NCBI RefSeq assembly: GCF_029960785.1
Contig: NZ_JASBQE010000003.1
Coordinates: forward strand, 62,001-126,000
Direction: 5' to 3'
DNA from: Polyangium sp. 15x6
GTDB lineage: Bacteria; Myxococcota_A; Polyangia; Polyangiales; Polyangiaceae
DNA length: 64,000 nucleotides
The notes beneath the pieces were generated by a model. It had not been told where the DNA came from and made no database searches. It saw nothing but the letters and a program-made list of their open reading frames with translations. Within the stretch, counting starts at the first letter, position 1, and every line of letters begins with the position of its first letter. Positions 1 through 9,501 of the stretch are shown one piece after another. The position numbers and the translations under genes are program-made.

Positions 1-735
1 CGAGAAGAGATCGTCGCTCATCTCCTCGTTCACCTTCCACGCCTTGCGGATCATCTTCGTCCAGTGGCCGCCCTTCGTGTGGTCGACCATCTTGAGCTCC
101 TGCGGGCTGCAAATATTACTCTGGCAGTCGTAGGTCGTGCGCGTCTCGGTCTTCACGTGCTTGCCGGCCGCGTTGTAGTACTTGATCTCCGTCGGCAGGT
201 TCTTGTCCTTCTGGACCTTGAACTCGATCTTGCCGTGCGGGACCGTCTGGCCCGCCTTCGCCGTCGCCACGAGCGTCTGCTCCGCGGCCGCGTCCGCGGC
301 GAGCTGCGCGTCGTAGAAGGCCGCGTACGCCTGCGTCGCGAGGTCGTCCTGGCTGAAGGCGAGCCCCATGAAGCCTTGATCGGTCACGTGGCTGGCGATC
401 CGCCGGATCTTCCCGAACGCCGGGAGATACACGTACATCTGCGTGGGCGAGAGGATGAGGACCTTGGTCCCCTTCATGTCGGCGGGCGCGGTGAACTCGG
501 TCAGGCGCTTTTCGCCCTTGATGTAGACCTTGAGCCCCATCTTCTTCTCGTCTTTGCCGGGCTCTTTGTTGACGACCTCGTACTCGTAGTACTGGGTCTT
601 CGCGCGGTTCATCGCCTCTTCCATCGCCTTGAGGGCCTTGTCGCCCGGGGCGTCGGCGCCCGCATGCCCGGCCCAGAGCAGGGCCGCGAGGAGGGGAGCA
701 GAGGCGGAAAGCCAACCACGGAAAGCTGTACTCAT
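1..735 (-). CDS. Outer-membrane lipoprotein-sorting protein (LolA-like, COG2834 type), partial
   Basis: The minus-strand frame is open from an ATG at 733-735 to the window edge (245 codons), so the C-terminus is missing. It begins with a signal peptide (MSTAFRGWLSASAPLLAALL) cleaved near AGA-DAP. The mature part contains YYEYEVVNKEPGKDEKKMGL, then KGTKVLILSPTQMYVYLPAF, typical of the LolA-like beta-sheet fold that binds lipid or lipoprotein acyl chains in the periplasm. Its ATG overlaps the stop of the upstream exporter gene in an ATGA, so the two are translationally coupled. Exporter plus LolA-like partner is a recurrent pair and suggests lipid or lipoprotein traffic to the outer membrane. 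The family is fairly secure; the cargo is unknown. Confidence 0.8.
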   Translation of the reverse strand, partial: MSTAFRGWLSASAPLLAALLWAGHAGADAPGDKALKAMEEAMNRAKTQYYEYEVVNKEPGKDEKKMGLKVYIKGEKRLTEFTAPADMKGTKVLILSPTQMYVYLPAFGKIRRIASHVTDQGFMGLAFSQDDLATQAYAAFYDAQLAADAAAEQTLVATAKAGQTVPHGKIEFKVQKDKNLPTEIKYYNAAGKHVKTETRTTYDCQSNICSPQELKMVDHTKGGHWTKMIRKAWKVNEEMSDDLFS

Positions 736-3641
736 CTCGAACCTCGTTCGTTCAGGGAAGGGCTCGTGCTCGTGTCGAGAACGGTGTCCGACGCATCGGA
801 CGCAGGTGCGGCGCTCGGTATTCTAGTCCCGTCGCCGTAGTAGCGCGTTTTGCGCGCGAAGAGGGGGATCACCAGCATCGTGGCCAGGGCCGCCGCCACC
901 ATGGCCGCCGCCGTCAGGCCTCCCACGTTCTTCAGGGGCCGCGCCTCGCCGAGCGTGAGCACGAAAAAGCCGGCCGCGACCATCCACGCGCTCATCCAGA
1001 TCGCCGGCCCGGCCCGCCGCGCGGCCGTCGTGGCCGCCTCCGCGAGCGGGGACTTCTCCGGCGAGCTCCATGCGACCATCAGGTGTACCGCATAGTCCAC
1101 GCCCGCCCCGATGATCAAGCTCGGAAGCATCGACGTCCCGATGTCGAGCGGGACGCCGAGCAGCCCCATGCCGCCATAAATCACCGCCATCGTCAGCATG
1201 ATGGGAAGCACGCCGAGCAAGCCGCTCCAGAACGACCGGAACAGCCCGACCATGAGCAGCAGCACAAAACCGAGCGCGAAGAACAGGCTCTTCCAATGGT
1301 TCGACGCGACGCTCCTCGACAGGCCCGCGTGCATCACGGGCAGACCCGTCACCGCGACCGCGAGCTTCTGCTCTCCCGACGTGGAGGGCTCGGCACCCGC
1401 CGCGCCCGCGGCCGGCGGCAGCGCGAGGGCCGGCACGTCGAGGTCCATCCACGCGGCCGCGATCGCAGCGTAGAACCGTTCCCCCTTCAACCCCGCCGGC
1501 GCCGCGATCTTCGCGTCGAGGGCGAACTCTTTCGCCCGCGCCATCGCCTCGCTCCGCCGCCAGATCTCCTCCAGCGGGCGATCGACCGTGTCCGCGAGAT
1601 CGGTGACGAGCGTGTCGCCCACGGGTTTGTCGAGGGCGGCTGCGATCGCCTCCGCGAGCTTCGCCTCGTCGGGCCGCGATCCGAGCGCCGTGAGCGCGCG
1701 CGCGACCTTGTCGATCGCCTCGGGCCCTTCGAGCTCCACGCTGCACTCCTCCGAGCCGAGGAACCGCGTGAGCGCGGCGCGCGTGGCCTCCGAGGCGTCG
1801 GCCTTCGCCGGCGCCGCGAGGCGAGCCTCGAGATCCGGCTGCTCGGGCATGGGGGTGCCAAAGGCCTTCCCGACCGCGCGCATGCGGGCCGCGGCGAGAG
1901 CGCGCGCGCGGGCCGTGACCTCGTCCTTCCGGGCCCCCTTCGCCTCGGCCACCGTGTACTTCGTCGTGATCGCCGTGCTCGCGACCTCTCGAATTCGTTC
2001 GAGGACCGGCTCGGTCTCGGACGCGACGCTCGTGTCGAGCTTGACCTGCAGCAGCGCCTTCTTCCGGTCGTCCGTGACGAGCTGCGTGACCGCCTTTTTG
2101 CCTTCGAGGAAGCCGTAGAGCAGCTTCACCTTGGCCGCGGTGTCGGGGATGCGCCGATCGCCCTCCATCGCCTCGTTGATCTGCGCGACCACCGCGCCCA
2201 CGTGGTTCACCGAGCTCACGTGCGGCAGGACCACGAGGCGGTCGGCGAGGGCCTGGATCTCGCGGAGGACGACCGGATCGGTCATGTCGCCCTCGACCTG
2301 GATCTGCACGAAGAGCGAGCCGCCGAAGCCGTCGCGCAGGAAGGTCTCGGCCTGGTCGGGCGGGCTATTTTTCGAGAAAAACGCCGCGTTATCCATGCGG
2401 CTCTCGATCTTGCCGACGAACAGCGCGCTCCCGAGCGCGAGGGCGCCGAGGCTCGCGCCGACGAGGACGCGCCGCCGCTGCGGCAGCGTACAGAGCCACT
2501 CGTGCAGGCGGACCACGCCGCCCTTCGCCGCCGGCCTCCCTTTGAGCTTCACGAGGTAGGCCACCGCCGGCACGAACGTGAGCGAGAGCGCGAGCGTGAT
2601 GAGGATCCCGACGGCCGCGAACACGCCGAAGGTCCGGAGCGGCCCGATATCCATCAGCAGGAACGACAGGAGGCCGGCGACGGTCATGAGGCCGCTCGCG
2701 AGGACGGGCGGACCCATCTCGCAGATCGTCCGCACGAGGGCCGTCTCGCGGTCGTGCTCGTGCGCGAGGGTATAGTAGCGGCTCAGGATGTGGACGGCAT
2801 AGGCGCTGCCCAGGGCGAACAGAATGACGGGGAGCGAGCCGAGGATGACGTCGACGGGGACGCCGAGCGCGCCCATGAGCCCGAGCGACATCACGATGCC
2901 GAGCGCCGTCGAGAGCAGCGCGAGCCCGGCTCCGATGACGTCGCGGAACGAGATCACCGTGATGAGCACGATGACGAGCACCGCCCAGGGCGCGAGCCGC
3001 CGCATGTCGTCCTGCGTGACGCCGTAGATGTACGTCGAAATGAACGGCGCGCCGCCCCAGAACTTCGCCTCGCGCGGAAATGCCTCCTCCACCGCGGCGC
3101 GGACCTTTTGTGCCAAAACCTTTTGATCCGCCCCGTGGCCGGCGAAGCAATAGAGGAGCGCCGCCTTTCCGTCCGCCGAGATCAGGTTTCCGACCACGTG
3201 ATCCAGCGAAAGCACCTTCTCGCGCAGCGCCGCCCGCTCCTCGGGCGTCTCGGGGATCTTGCCGACGAGGTAATCGTTCGTGATGCCGCCCTTCTGCGGA
3301 TCCGCCACGAAATCGTCCATGTTCGTGAGCGTCATCGCGTAACCGACGCCGTCCGTCTCGTTCAGACGTTTCGTCAGGTCGCGCAGGCGCGTCAGGAACT
3401 CGGGAGAGAGCGCGTCGTCCGTGCTGATTCCGACGAGCGCGATGTCGAGGCTGCCGAAGCGCTTGCTCACGTCGTAGAAGACGCCGACCTCCGGGTTTTC
3501 CCGAGGCAGGAACGAAAGCACGTCGTCGTCGCGATCGACTCGAGACGCAAAAAACAGGCTCGCGAGCGAGAGCAATACGACCGCGAGGACGATGGTCCAC
3601 GCCGTCGCTCGACGAACGAGAAGATGTGCGAAGGCTTGCAT
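732..3641 (-). CDS. RND/MMPL superfamily exporter
   Basis: A 969-residue inner-membrane protein with the two-fold RND layout: a first TM helix at about 8-30, a periplasmic domain, a block of five TMs at about 225-385, a second N-terminal-type TM near 425, a long second periplasmic domain with an alanine-rich helical insert, and a final TM block at about 775-925. The repeated SYAVHI/DYAVHL-type motif at the start of each TM block is characteristic of COG1033 exporters. The frame extends upstream to 3758, but I chose ATG 3641 because the extension is arginine-rich and unlike protein, and the TM starts just after this Met. Coupled by ATGA to the LolA-like gene, so probably a lipid or hydrophobe exporter; the substrate is inference. 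Confidence 0.82.
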   Translation of the reverse strand: MQAFAHLLVRRATAWTIVLAVVLLSLASLFFASRVDRDDDVLSFLPRENPEVGVFYDVSKRFGSLDIALVGISTDDALSPEFLTRLRDLTKRLNETDGVGYAMTLTNMDDFVADPQKGGITNDYLVGKIPETPEERAALREKVLSLDHVVGNLISADGKAALLYCFAGHGADQKVLAQKVRAAVEEAFPREAKFWGGAPFISTYIYGVTQDDMRRLAPWAVLVIVLITVISFRDVIGAGLALLSTALGIVMSLGLMGALGVPVDVILGSLPVILFALGSAYAVHILSRYYTLAHEHDRETALVRTICEMGPPVLASGLMTVAGLLSFLLMDIGPLRTFGVFAAVGILITLALSLTFVPAVAYLVKLKGRPAAKGGVVRLHEWLCTLPQRRRVLVGASLGALALGSALFVGKIESRMDNAAFFSKNSPPDQAETFLRDGFGGSLFVQIQVEGDMTDPVVLREIQALADRLVVLPHVSSVNHVGAVVAQINEAMEGDRRIPDTAAKVKLLYGFLEGKKAVTQLVTDDRKKALLQVKLDTSVASETEPVLERIREVASTAITTKYTVAEAKGARKDEVTARARALAAARMRAVGKAFGTPMPEQPDLEARLAAPAKADASEATRAALTRFLGSEECSVELEGPEAIDKVARALTALGSRPDEAKLAEAIAAALDKPVGDTLVTDLADTVDRPLEEIWRRSEAMARAKEFALDAKIAAPAGLKGERFYAAIAAAWMDLDVPALALPPAAGAAGAEPSTSGEQKLAVAVTGLPVMHAGLSRSVASNHWKSLFFALGFVLLLMVGLFRSFWSGLLGVLPIMLTMAVIYGGMGLLGVPLDIGTSMLPSLIIGAGVDYAVHLMVAWSSPEKSPLAEAATTAARRAGPAIWMSAWMVAAGFFVLTLGEARPLKNVGGLTAAAMVAAALATMLVIPLFARKTRYYGDGTRIPSAAPASDASDTVLDTSTSPSLNERGSR

Positions 3642-3793
3642 CGAGAGGGACTTCCTGGCTTCGGGGCGGTCGCGGAGCAAACCCAAGCCAAAAGGGGATG
3701 TCAAGCGCGCAAAGCGCCCGGGACGTGCGCAACGCGGGTCGACACGCGTTTGATGCAATGCAGCGTTATCGCGCTGCTATCGCAATGCAAGTG

Positions 3794-5263
3794 TCAGCGA
3801 GATGCCGGTGCGGTCGGGGAGGGCGGCGCAGGCGGGCTCGTCGTGTGTTTCGCGGACCAGGCGATGCCCCCGAGCACGCCCACGAGCGCGAGGACGCCGA
3901 TCGCGAGGATCACGAAGCCGACCCATCGCCGCTCGGGCGGCGCCGGTTGCGCGGGCAGGTAGGGCACGGCGACCGGATTCTGCCCCGTCATGGCCTGAAA
4001 GCTCGGCGGCGGCGCCTGCGGATTCGGCGCGCCCCACGCCGCCATTTGCGCCTCGGGCAAACGCTGCAAGGGCGCCGTTCCCTGCGGGCTCGGCATGCCG
4101 AGCGGCGCCGTCTGGTGCGGGGCCTGGTGCGGTCCGCCGGGCCAGCCGCTCTGGGGGACGCTTCGCGGGCCGCTCTTCGGAGGCTCGTGCTGCGAAGGCG
4201 GCGCGCCCTGCGGATACGAGGGCGGCGGCCCCGGCATTTCTTTCATCGGAGGCGGGGCGCCCGGCATGGGGTTTCCCGTGAACGCCGCGAGCGGGATCGT
4301 CTTCGCCACCTTGTGGCTCGCCGGAGGCGATGCCGACGGTGGCCCCGACGTCCCCGGCCGATACACCATCGTCACCGCGAGGCCGCCCTCGTCCCCGTCG
4401 TCCGAGGCCGCGGGAGACGGCGCGTTTCGTATTCTCTCGGTGAGCGTCTCCAGCCGCGCGACGATCTCCGCGGCCGAGGCGATCCGCGCCCGTTTGTCGC
4501 GGACGATGCACCCGGCGACGAGCTCGTCGAGGGCCGGATCGATCGCGGGCATGATGTCGCGGAGCCGCGGGATCGGGGCCGTGAGCACGGCGTGGATCAG
4601 ATCCGGGCCGCGGCCCGCGAACGGCCGCTGGCCCGCGAAGAGCTCGAACATGAGCACGCCGTACGACCAGATGTCCGTGCGTGGATCGAGGTCGGGCGCG
4701 CCGGCGATCTGCTCGGGGCTCATGTACGCGGGCGAGCCGAGCAGGCCTCCGGGCGCGGTGAGCATCTCGTCGGCGCCCATCGGCTTGCAGAGGCCGAAAT
4801 CGAGCACCTTCACGAGCTCCTCCGACGCGCCCGCCTCGCGGTGCAGGAAGACGTTCGCGGGCTTGAGATCGCGATGGATGATCCCCTGCGCGTGCGCGGC
4901 GGCGAGCGCGCGGCCGACGTCCCGCGCGATGGGCAAGGCGCGCGCGAGATCCATGCGGCCGTCGCGCTTGACGTAGCCATACAGCGTGTCGCCCGAGAGC
5001 AGCTGCATGACGAGGAAGGGATCTTCCTCCGCGGTCTGCCCGACGTCGTAGACCTCGACCACGTTCCGGTGCGCGATCTGCCCGGCCGCGCGGGCCTCGC
5101 GCAAGAGGCGGGCCCGGAGGTTGTCCGTCGCGTTCACGATGAGCTTCACCGCGACGTGGCGAGAGGTCATCTCGTGCACGGCCTCCCAGACGACGCCCAT
5201 CGCGCCCTGGCCGAGCCTACGAGCGAGGCGGTACTTGCCGCCGACCAGGTCACCGGCCTTCAT
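3794..5263 (-). CDS. Membrane-anchored serine/threonine protein kinase
   Basis: A Hanks-type kinase. Counting from the ATG at 5263 it has a glycine loop LGQGAMGVV (18-25), lysine K40, HRDLKPAN (130-137), DFG (155-157) and an APE-like SPEQ segment, so all catalytic residues are present. The kinase domain ends near 275. A roughly 180-residue linker rich in Pro and Gly follows, then one TM helix (WVGFVILAIGVLALVGVLGG), so the kinase sits in the cytoplasm and the short C-terminus outside. A GTG at 5299 would add 12 residues; neither start has a clear ribosome site. Such kinases are abundant in myxobacteria. The target is unknown, and its divergent neighbour is a lipoprotein gene. Confidence 0.88.
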   Translation of the reverse strand: MKAGDLVGGKYRLARRLGQGAMGVVWEAVHEMTSRHVAVKLIVNATDNLRARLLREARAAGQIAHRNVVEVYDVGQTAEEDPFLVMQLLSGDTLYGYVKRDGRMDLARALPIARDVGRALAAAHAQGIIHRDLKPANVFLHREAGASEELVKVLDFGLCKPMGADEMLTAPGGLLGSPAYMSPEQIAGAPDLDPRTDIWSYGVLMFELFAGQRPFAGRGPDLIHAVLTAPIPRLRDIMPAIDPALDELVAGCIVRDKRARIASAAEIVARLETLTERIRNAPSPAASDDGDEGGLAVTMVYRPGTSGPPSASPPASHKVAKTIPLAAFTGNPMPGAPPPMKEMPGPPPSYPQGAPPSQHEPPKSGPRSVPQSGWPGGPHQAPHQTAPLGMPSPQGTAPLQRLPEAQMAAWGAPNPQAPPPSFQAMTGQNPVAVPYLPAQPAPPERRWVGFVILAIGVLALVGVLGGIAWSAKHTTSPPAPPSPTAPASR

Positions 5264-5353
5264 GCGAGGCAGGCATCGTACCACCGCGGCGACGTCCACC
5301 GTGAGGAATCCGTCTTCGCCACTTCGGGATCCACTCGTCTAGAGTAGGCGACC

Positions 5354-6091
5354 ATGCCGTCCTCGATCCGCCGTGTGGGCCCTTTGGCCCTCCTCGTGTC
5401 GTTCGTCCTCGCCGCCGGCTGCCGCGACGAGCCGTCTCCCGCCCCGGAGGGCCGCGCGTCCCAGGTGCCCGCGAACGAAAAGCCCGCCCCCACGTCCGTG
5501 TCCTCGGCGAGCCCGAAGGCCACGGCGCCTCCGCGGCCCACGCTCGTCGCTCCGCCCCCCGCGTCCGCCGCGCCCTCGGCGAGCGCCGCGCCCTCGGCGA
5601 GCGCCTCCGCGGCCGTCGTCGAGCCCCCGGCCTTGCCGCCCGATCCGCCCTTCGACTGCGACGTGGTTCTCACGCCCGAGGAGATCAAGGCCGCGTGCGG
5701 CATCGCGGTCGAGGCCGATCCGAAGCAGCCCACCGAGGACATCGGCGCTGAGCGCACGTGCAGCCGTCGTTGGAACAGCAAGGATGCGGGCACGTTGAGC
5801 CTGCTCGTCGTGCGCCACGGGAGCGACGCCGAGGCCAAGGAGCGCTTCAAGGACATCGAGGGCGAGGTGAGCGGAATCGAGGCGATTTCGGGCCTCGGCG
5901 ACGTCGCGCGCCGCTACGTGAAGAAGGGCGCGGGCGGGCACCCGATCTTCAACGTCGAGGTCGTGAAGGGTCGCTTCGACGTGCAGGTCTTCAACCCGAA
6001 GATCACGCTCGGCGACACGACCGTCGGCCCGGTGTGTGATCACGCGGGGCTCGAGAAGCTGCTCGCCAAGGCGGTGACGCGCCTGCCTTGA
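5354..6091 (+). CDS. Hypothetical lipoprotein with Pro/Ala-rich linker
   Basis: A 245-residue protein with a type II signal peptide whose lipobox is LAAGC (Cys at about residue 23). A low-complexity linker of Pro, Ala and Ser runs to about residue 95, followed by a compact C-terminal domain starting at FDCDVVLTPEEIKAACG. That domain has the pattern of small periplasmic proteins that resemble DUF3558-like lipoproteins (an acidic start, a Cys pair and a RWNSK segment), but I cannot assign a family. It stands alone, divergent from the kinase gene and convergent with the next gene, 6 bp away. Confidence 0.7.
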   Translation: MPSSIRRVGPLALLVSFVLAAGCRDEPSPAPEGRASQVPANEKPAPTSVSSASPKATAPPRPTLVAPPPASAAPSASAAPSASASAAVVEPPALPPDPPFDCDVVLTPEEIKAACGIAVEADPKQPTEDIGAERTCSRRWNSKDAGTLSLLVVRHGSDAEAKERFKDIEGEVSGIEAISGLGDVARRYVKKGAGGHPIFNVEVVKGRFDVQVFNPKITLGDTTVGPVCDHAGLEKLLAKAVTRLP

Positions 6092-6097
6092 TCGAGC

Positions 6098-7885
6098 TCA
6101 GCCGCCGGTGCTCCGGATCGGCTGGACGGTCCCGTCCGCGCCGATGCGGATCGCCTTGATGCCGCTCACCGCGTGGAGGAGCAGGATGGCCGCGTCTCCC
6201 CGCGGAAAGAGCCGCATCGCGTGCAGCTTTCCCGCGCCGTTCACGTCCTGGCTCGCCTCGTCGTAGATCACGATGTCGGGCGCGGTCATGATCGACGCGG
6301 GCGTGGCGATCCGCGCGCGCACGCCCGCGTCCAGCGTGCGCCACACGACGAGGAGACGGTCGCCGAAGGACGCCGCGAGCACGGGGCTCTCGTCGTTCGC
6401 GGGCGGCGCCGGGCGCGACATCGGATCACGTCCCCGGAAGAGCTCGTCCGCGGCGAACACGATCGGCTTGCACATATCCTTCGTGCACCACGCGCGCCGC
6501 ACCTCGTGGGCCGCGCCATCGCCGACGCCGCTCTGCAAGACGAGCGTCGTCTGCGCCGCGCGGTCGTCGCACGTCACGATCTCGGAGACCACGACCGCGC
6601 CCGCGGGACGCGGCAGCTCGTCGGCGCGCACGAGCGGAGATCCGCCGCGGGCATCTCGCCGTGTCATCCACACGGTTCCGCCGTCCCGCGCGACGATCAC
6701 GAGGCCGTTTGGCGCGTGGCACGCGGCGAGGTGCACGGCGTCGTGCGGGAGCGCGCCGGCGTCCTCGATCGGGCCTGGCGCGCCTTTGGCGGCGCCGAGC
6801 CTTCGCAAAAGGAGATGCGGTTTGCCCGCGCGCGGCTCGATCCACGCGAGCGCGTCGCCGAGGACGAACACGCTGGAGAAGCGCACCCGCGGCGGCGGAT
6901 CGATTCGCACCCGATCGAGCCGCCGCGTGCCCTCGCTCCGATCGATCCAGAGCGCGCGCTCCTCGCCCCGCTTGCCGAGCTCCATCTCGACGACGCCCAC
7001 GACCTCCTTCGCCGCCGAGAAGCCGCCGACCACGTGGTACGGCTCGCCGAACGCCTGCCCCGTGTCCGCCCGGTAAAACGTCGATCGCGCCGAGCTCCGA
7101 TCCGCGACCAGCGCCGGCCCCTCGTCGTCGGCCGCGGGCCAGAGGTGTGGCCGCGGCAAACGGGCGCGCGGCGCGAGCGGCGTGCACGAGGCCGCGCCGA
7201 GGCCTTCCGGGAACGTGCATGCCATGGGCGGCCCGCCTCGATCGCCGCGGAACACGAGGCGCAAGGTTCGTCCGGGAACGGCGTCCGCCGAGTGGTCCCC
7301 GAACGCGATGCGCTCGGCGAGGTTCGGCGCGTCGAGATCCGCCGGCGATGCGGGCGCGGGCGGCAGCGGCACCTCCATCGGCCCGCCGTCCGGATCGCAG
7401 AGGCTCCAGAGCGACGGGATCGGCAGATCCGAGCGGGTATACATGTCCCGCGCCTTTTCGATCACGCGCGCCGCGAGATCGGGCGGCGGCGCGAACGCGG
7501 CGCGCCCCCTGCGTCGCTCGGCATCCGCGAGCGCCTCGGCGTGCGCGGCGCATCGCCCCGGCCACCCCGGGCCCGTCGTCGAAAGTCGCTCCGGCTCGGA
7601 CAACGAAACGGCCGTGAGCAGGATCCTCCGCAGCCGCTCGTCCGGCGTCTCGTTTGCTGCGGGCGTCTCGCCGAAGAGGCAACGGAAGAGCGCGGCGCCC
7701 GAGCGTTTCGCGTCCCGTGCCGCCGTGACGCGCGGCACTCCGTACCGGATTGCCGCGACGGCCGCCGCGAGACCGAGCACGCCGAGCGTGGCGATCACGA
7801 GCCTCCGCCGCCGGCTCGTCCCGCCCTCGGGTTTGGCTTCGGCTTTTGCTGGGGTGGCGTCGCCCTCGGGTTTGTCTTCGCTCAC
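6098..7885 (-). CDS. Hypothetical membrane-anchored protein
   Basis: A 595-residue protein: a short charged cytoplasmic N-terminus, one TM helix at about 29-45 (LVIATLGVLGLAAAVAAIRYG), then a long extracytoplasmic part. The C-terminal 400 residues show repeated short strands with W and G turns (ALWIDRSEG, VWMTRRDARG, LLVVWRTLDAG), compatible with a beta-propeller or beta-sandwich. I recognise no catalytic motif. This kind of single-TM protein of unknown role is common in Polyangiaceae. It is monocistronic as far as can be seen. Confidence 0.65.
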   Translation of the reverse strand: MSEDKPEGDATPAKAEAKPEGGTSRRRRLVIATLGVLGLAAAVAAIRYGVPRVTAARDAKRSGAALFRCLFGETPAANETPDERLRRILLTAVSLSEPERLSTTGPGWPGRCAAHAEALADAERRRGRAAFAPPPDLAARVIEKARDMYTRSDLPIPSLWSLCDPDGGPMEVPLPPAPASPADLDAPNLAERIAFGDHSADAVPGRTLRLVFRGDRGGPPMACTFPEGLGAASCTPLAPRARLPRPHLWPAADDEGPALVADRSSARSTFYRADTGQAFGEPYHVVGGFSAAKEVVGVVEMELGKRGEERALWIDRSEGTRRLDRVRIDPPPRVRFSSVFVLGDALAWIEPRAGKPHLLLRRLGAAKGAPGPIEDAGALPHDAVHLAACHAPNGLVIVARDGGTVWMTRRDARGGSPLVRADELPRPAGAVVVSEIVTCDDRAAQTTLVLQSGVGDGAAHEVRRAWCTKDMCKPIVFAADELFRGRDPMSRPAPPANDESPVLAASFGDRLLVVWRTLDAGVRARIATPASIMTAPDIVIYDEASQDVNGAGKLHAMRLFPRGDAAILLLHAVSGIKAIRIGADGTVQPIRSTGG

Positions 7886-8223
7886 GGCTCTTGGCCCGTC
7901 TACGGCAGGGGCCTTCCAGGGACGGAGAATAGCCGGGAAACAGGGCGGGATGGGAGGTCTCGTGTGCCAGGCGTGGTGGGGCCGTCCATCCCCCCGCGGT
8001 TTGCGCCTGCCCGGATGATTTCAATGACCGTGGCGCGGTCATTGGCGTACGCGCAGCGGCCGTCATTGTTATGAGTCGAGCGGGGCGGCTCGCTGGCCAC
8101 CATCACGTCAGCCGTCGAGAGCGCGCCGTCGAGCGTTTCGGCCGTCCGTCTTGACGCCCGGACTTTTTTGGCACTAATGCTGGGGGCAGTTCCGCCCAGA
8201 AATCCCGCACCGAGAGGCCGCTC
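7886..8223. other. Intergenic region, no gene seen
   Basis: A 338-bp divergent gap. No convincing small gene or RNA is visible; it must hold the promoters of both flanking genes. A GAGAGG ribosome site lies just before the ATG at 8224. Confidence 0.5.
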
Positions 8224-8922
8224 ATGACCGACCCCCGCATGGATCCGTACGAGGCCGTCGCGTATGGCCGCTTCACCGCGGCGCAGATCAACACGCTCCT
8301 GCTCGGGCTCGATCTCGAGCTCGACGGGACCCTCCGGCTCGTGGCCAGCCGCGTCGCCACGACCACCGAGGCGCTCGAAGCCGCGCTCCTCCGCGCGGGG
8401 GTCCCCGAGCTCTTCCTCCACCGCGCCCCCGAAGGCGCGCCCGATCCGGTGCAGGCCGCGCGCGAGACGCTGCGGAGCCTGGTCCACTCCGTCGAGCCTC
8501 TCCGCGAGGGGTACATGCTCACCTCGCGTCTTTTGGAAGGAGAATCGCTCAGCACGGCGGTGCGTCGCACGCCGATGAAGCTGCTCGCGCGGCTCGAGCA
8601 CGTGCGCGAGGCGCTCGACAAGATGACGGACATGATGCCCGAGCACGGGTCCTGGTCGGCCCGCGTGGAGCAGGCGCGGGCAGCGCTCGAGGCGTTCGAC
8701 GGCGAGGTGCACGCGGGGAGGTCGGAGCGACGATCGATGACGGCGGATGTCGCCTCGGCGTGGAACACGTGGCAGCGGGCGTACGCCTCCGCCAAACACG
8801 TCGTGCTCGGGGTGCTGGCGGGGGTCGACAAGGTGGCGCTGATCCGGGAGGTATTCGACGACCTCGCGGACGAGAGCCCGTCGCGGCTCAGCCAGCTTCC
8901 GCCCATTCCGGCGACGTATTGA
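8224..8922 (+). CDS. Hypothetical helical protein
   Basis: A 232-residue protein, almost entirely predicted helix, with no signal peptide or TM segment. Features visible are long amphipathic stretches (TTTEALEAALLRAG, ARLEHVREALDKMTDMM) and a C-terminal region with AWNTWQRAYASAKHVVLG followed by ALIREVFDDLADE. The C-terminal layout (W-N, then G-x-L-A-G and a basic/acidic tail) loosely recalls the paralogous pair at 21578 and 60240, but the similarity is too weak to claim homology. The start is an ATG with GAGAGG upstream. A GCAAAC-type hexamer tract begins 1 bp after the stop. Function unknown. Confidence 0.65.
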   Translation: MTDPRMDPYEAVAYGRFTAAQINTLLLGLDLELDGTLRLVASRVATTTEALEAALLRAGVPELFLHRAPEGAPDPVQAARETLRSLVHSVEPLREGYMLTSRLLEGESLSTAVRRTPMKLLARLEHVREALDKMTDMMPEHGSWSARVEQARAALEAFDGEVHAGRSERRSMTADVASAWNTWQRAYASAKHVVLGVLAGVDKVALIREVFDDLADESPSRLSQLPPIPATY

Positions 8923-8923
8923 C

Positions 8924-9007
8924 GGGAACGGGGGCGGGGGCGGGGGCGGGAACGCAAACGCAAACGCAAACGCGAACGCGAACGCGAACGCAAACGCAAG
9001 TGGGAAC
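8924..9007. repeat. Degenerate hexanucleotide tandem tract (GCAAAC/GCGAAC/GGGAAC)
   Basis: Fourteen consecutive 6-bp units starting 1 bp after a stop codon: GGGAAC, three GGGGGC, GGGAAC, three GCAAAC, three GCGAAC, GCAAAC, GCAAGT, GGGAAC. All fit roughly G-S-R-R-R-C. The same unit family recurs on the opposite strand at 18991-19056, again directly 3' of a gene. Confidence 0.9.
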
Positions 9008-9211
9008 GGGACGCTGGGGATCCCGCTCGGGGATGGCGATCGTACCGTCGTGCTCGGTCTCTGCAAGACCAAGCCGTGCTCGCCATCCTCGCCACGCTTC
9101 GCGTGGCTCCGGGTGGCTCCGCGCGGTGCTTCGCAGTCTTGCAGAGACCTCCGCGCGACGGTCCGGGACACGGGTCCCGGCGAAAGGGTCGTCGGGCGGA
9201 GGTTTTCGCCA

Positions 9212-9382
9212 ATGCTCGAGATCTACGATGTCGTTCTGGTGATGGCAGGGGACGCGGCAAGGATCGCCGGCCTCATCGAACGGAAAGATAGGGACCTGGC
9301 CCGTCAAATGCGGCGCGCCATGCAAAGCGTGGCGTTGAACGTCGCCGAAGCGGTGGAAAGCTTTCGCCTAAAGAAGCGATAA
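9212..9382 (+). pseudogene. Four-helix-bundle (S23/23S-intervening-sequence type) protein, N-terminal half
   Basis: Starts with ATG at 9212, with GGAGG about 10 bp upstream. The 56 codons read MLEIYDVVLVMAGDAARIAG, then DRDLARQMRRAMQSVALNVAE, which matches from memory the first two helices of the small four-helix-bundle family (usually about 120 residues). The match stops at AE; the remaining residues AVESFRLKKR are unlike the family and run into a TAA. The missing half (AEGMGS onward) is found in the same reading phase at 18047-18244. This is the left remnant of a gene interrupted by the island, or one of two truncated copies. Confidence 0.7.
9344..9350. repeat. 7-bp direct repeat GCCGAAG, left copy
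   Basis: GCCGAAG lies exactly where homology to the four-helix-bundle family ends. The right copy is at 18047-18053. Joining the left part through this heptamer to the right part gives an uninterrupted in-frame gene. It could be a target-site duplication or simply the conserved Ala-Glu-Gly codons. Confidence 0.5.
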
Positions 9383-9501
9383 CGCTATGAGACTACTCAG
9401 GTTCCCCGCGCGGCTTGCGGCACGCCTGGCGGCGGAGTTGTCTCCGCGTCGAACACCCTGAGCTCGCCGAGTCCCGGACTCCTTCCTGCCAACACCGTCC
9501 G

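Noticed and set aside
1083-3962. Long plus-strand open frame antisense to the RND exporter
   Set aside because: Arg/His/Glu-rich composition without domains; it arises from the codon bias of the true minus-strand gene. The same holds for 6173-8074, 10923-12779, 35060-37027, 48660-51581 and 53172-55865.
9050-9211. N-terminal extension of the four-helix-bundle fragment
   Set aside because: The extension is not family-like; the ATG at 9212 has a GGAGG site and the typical MLEIYD start.
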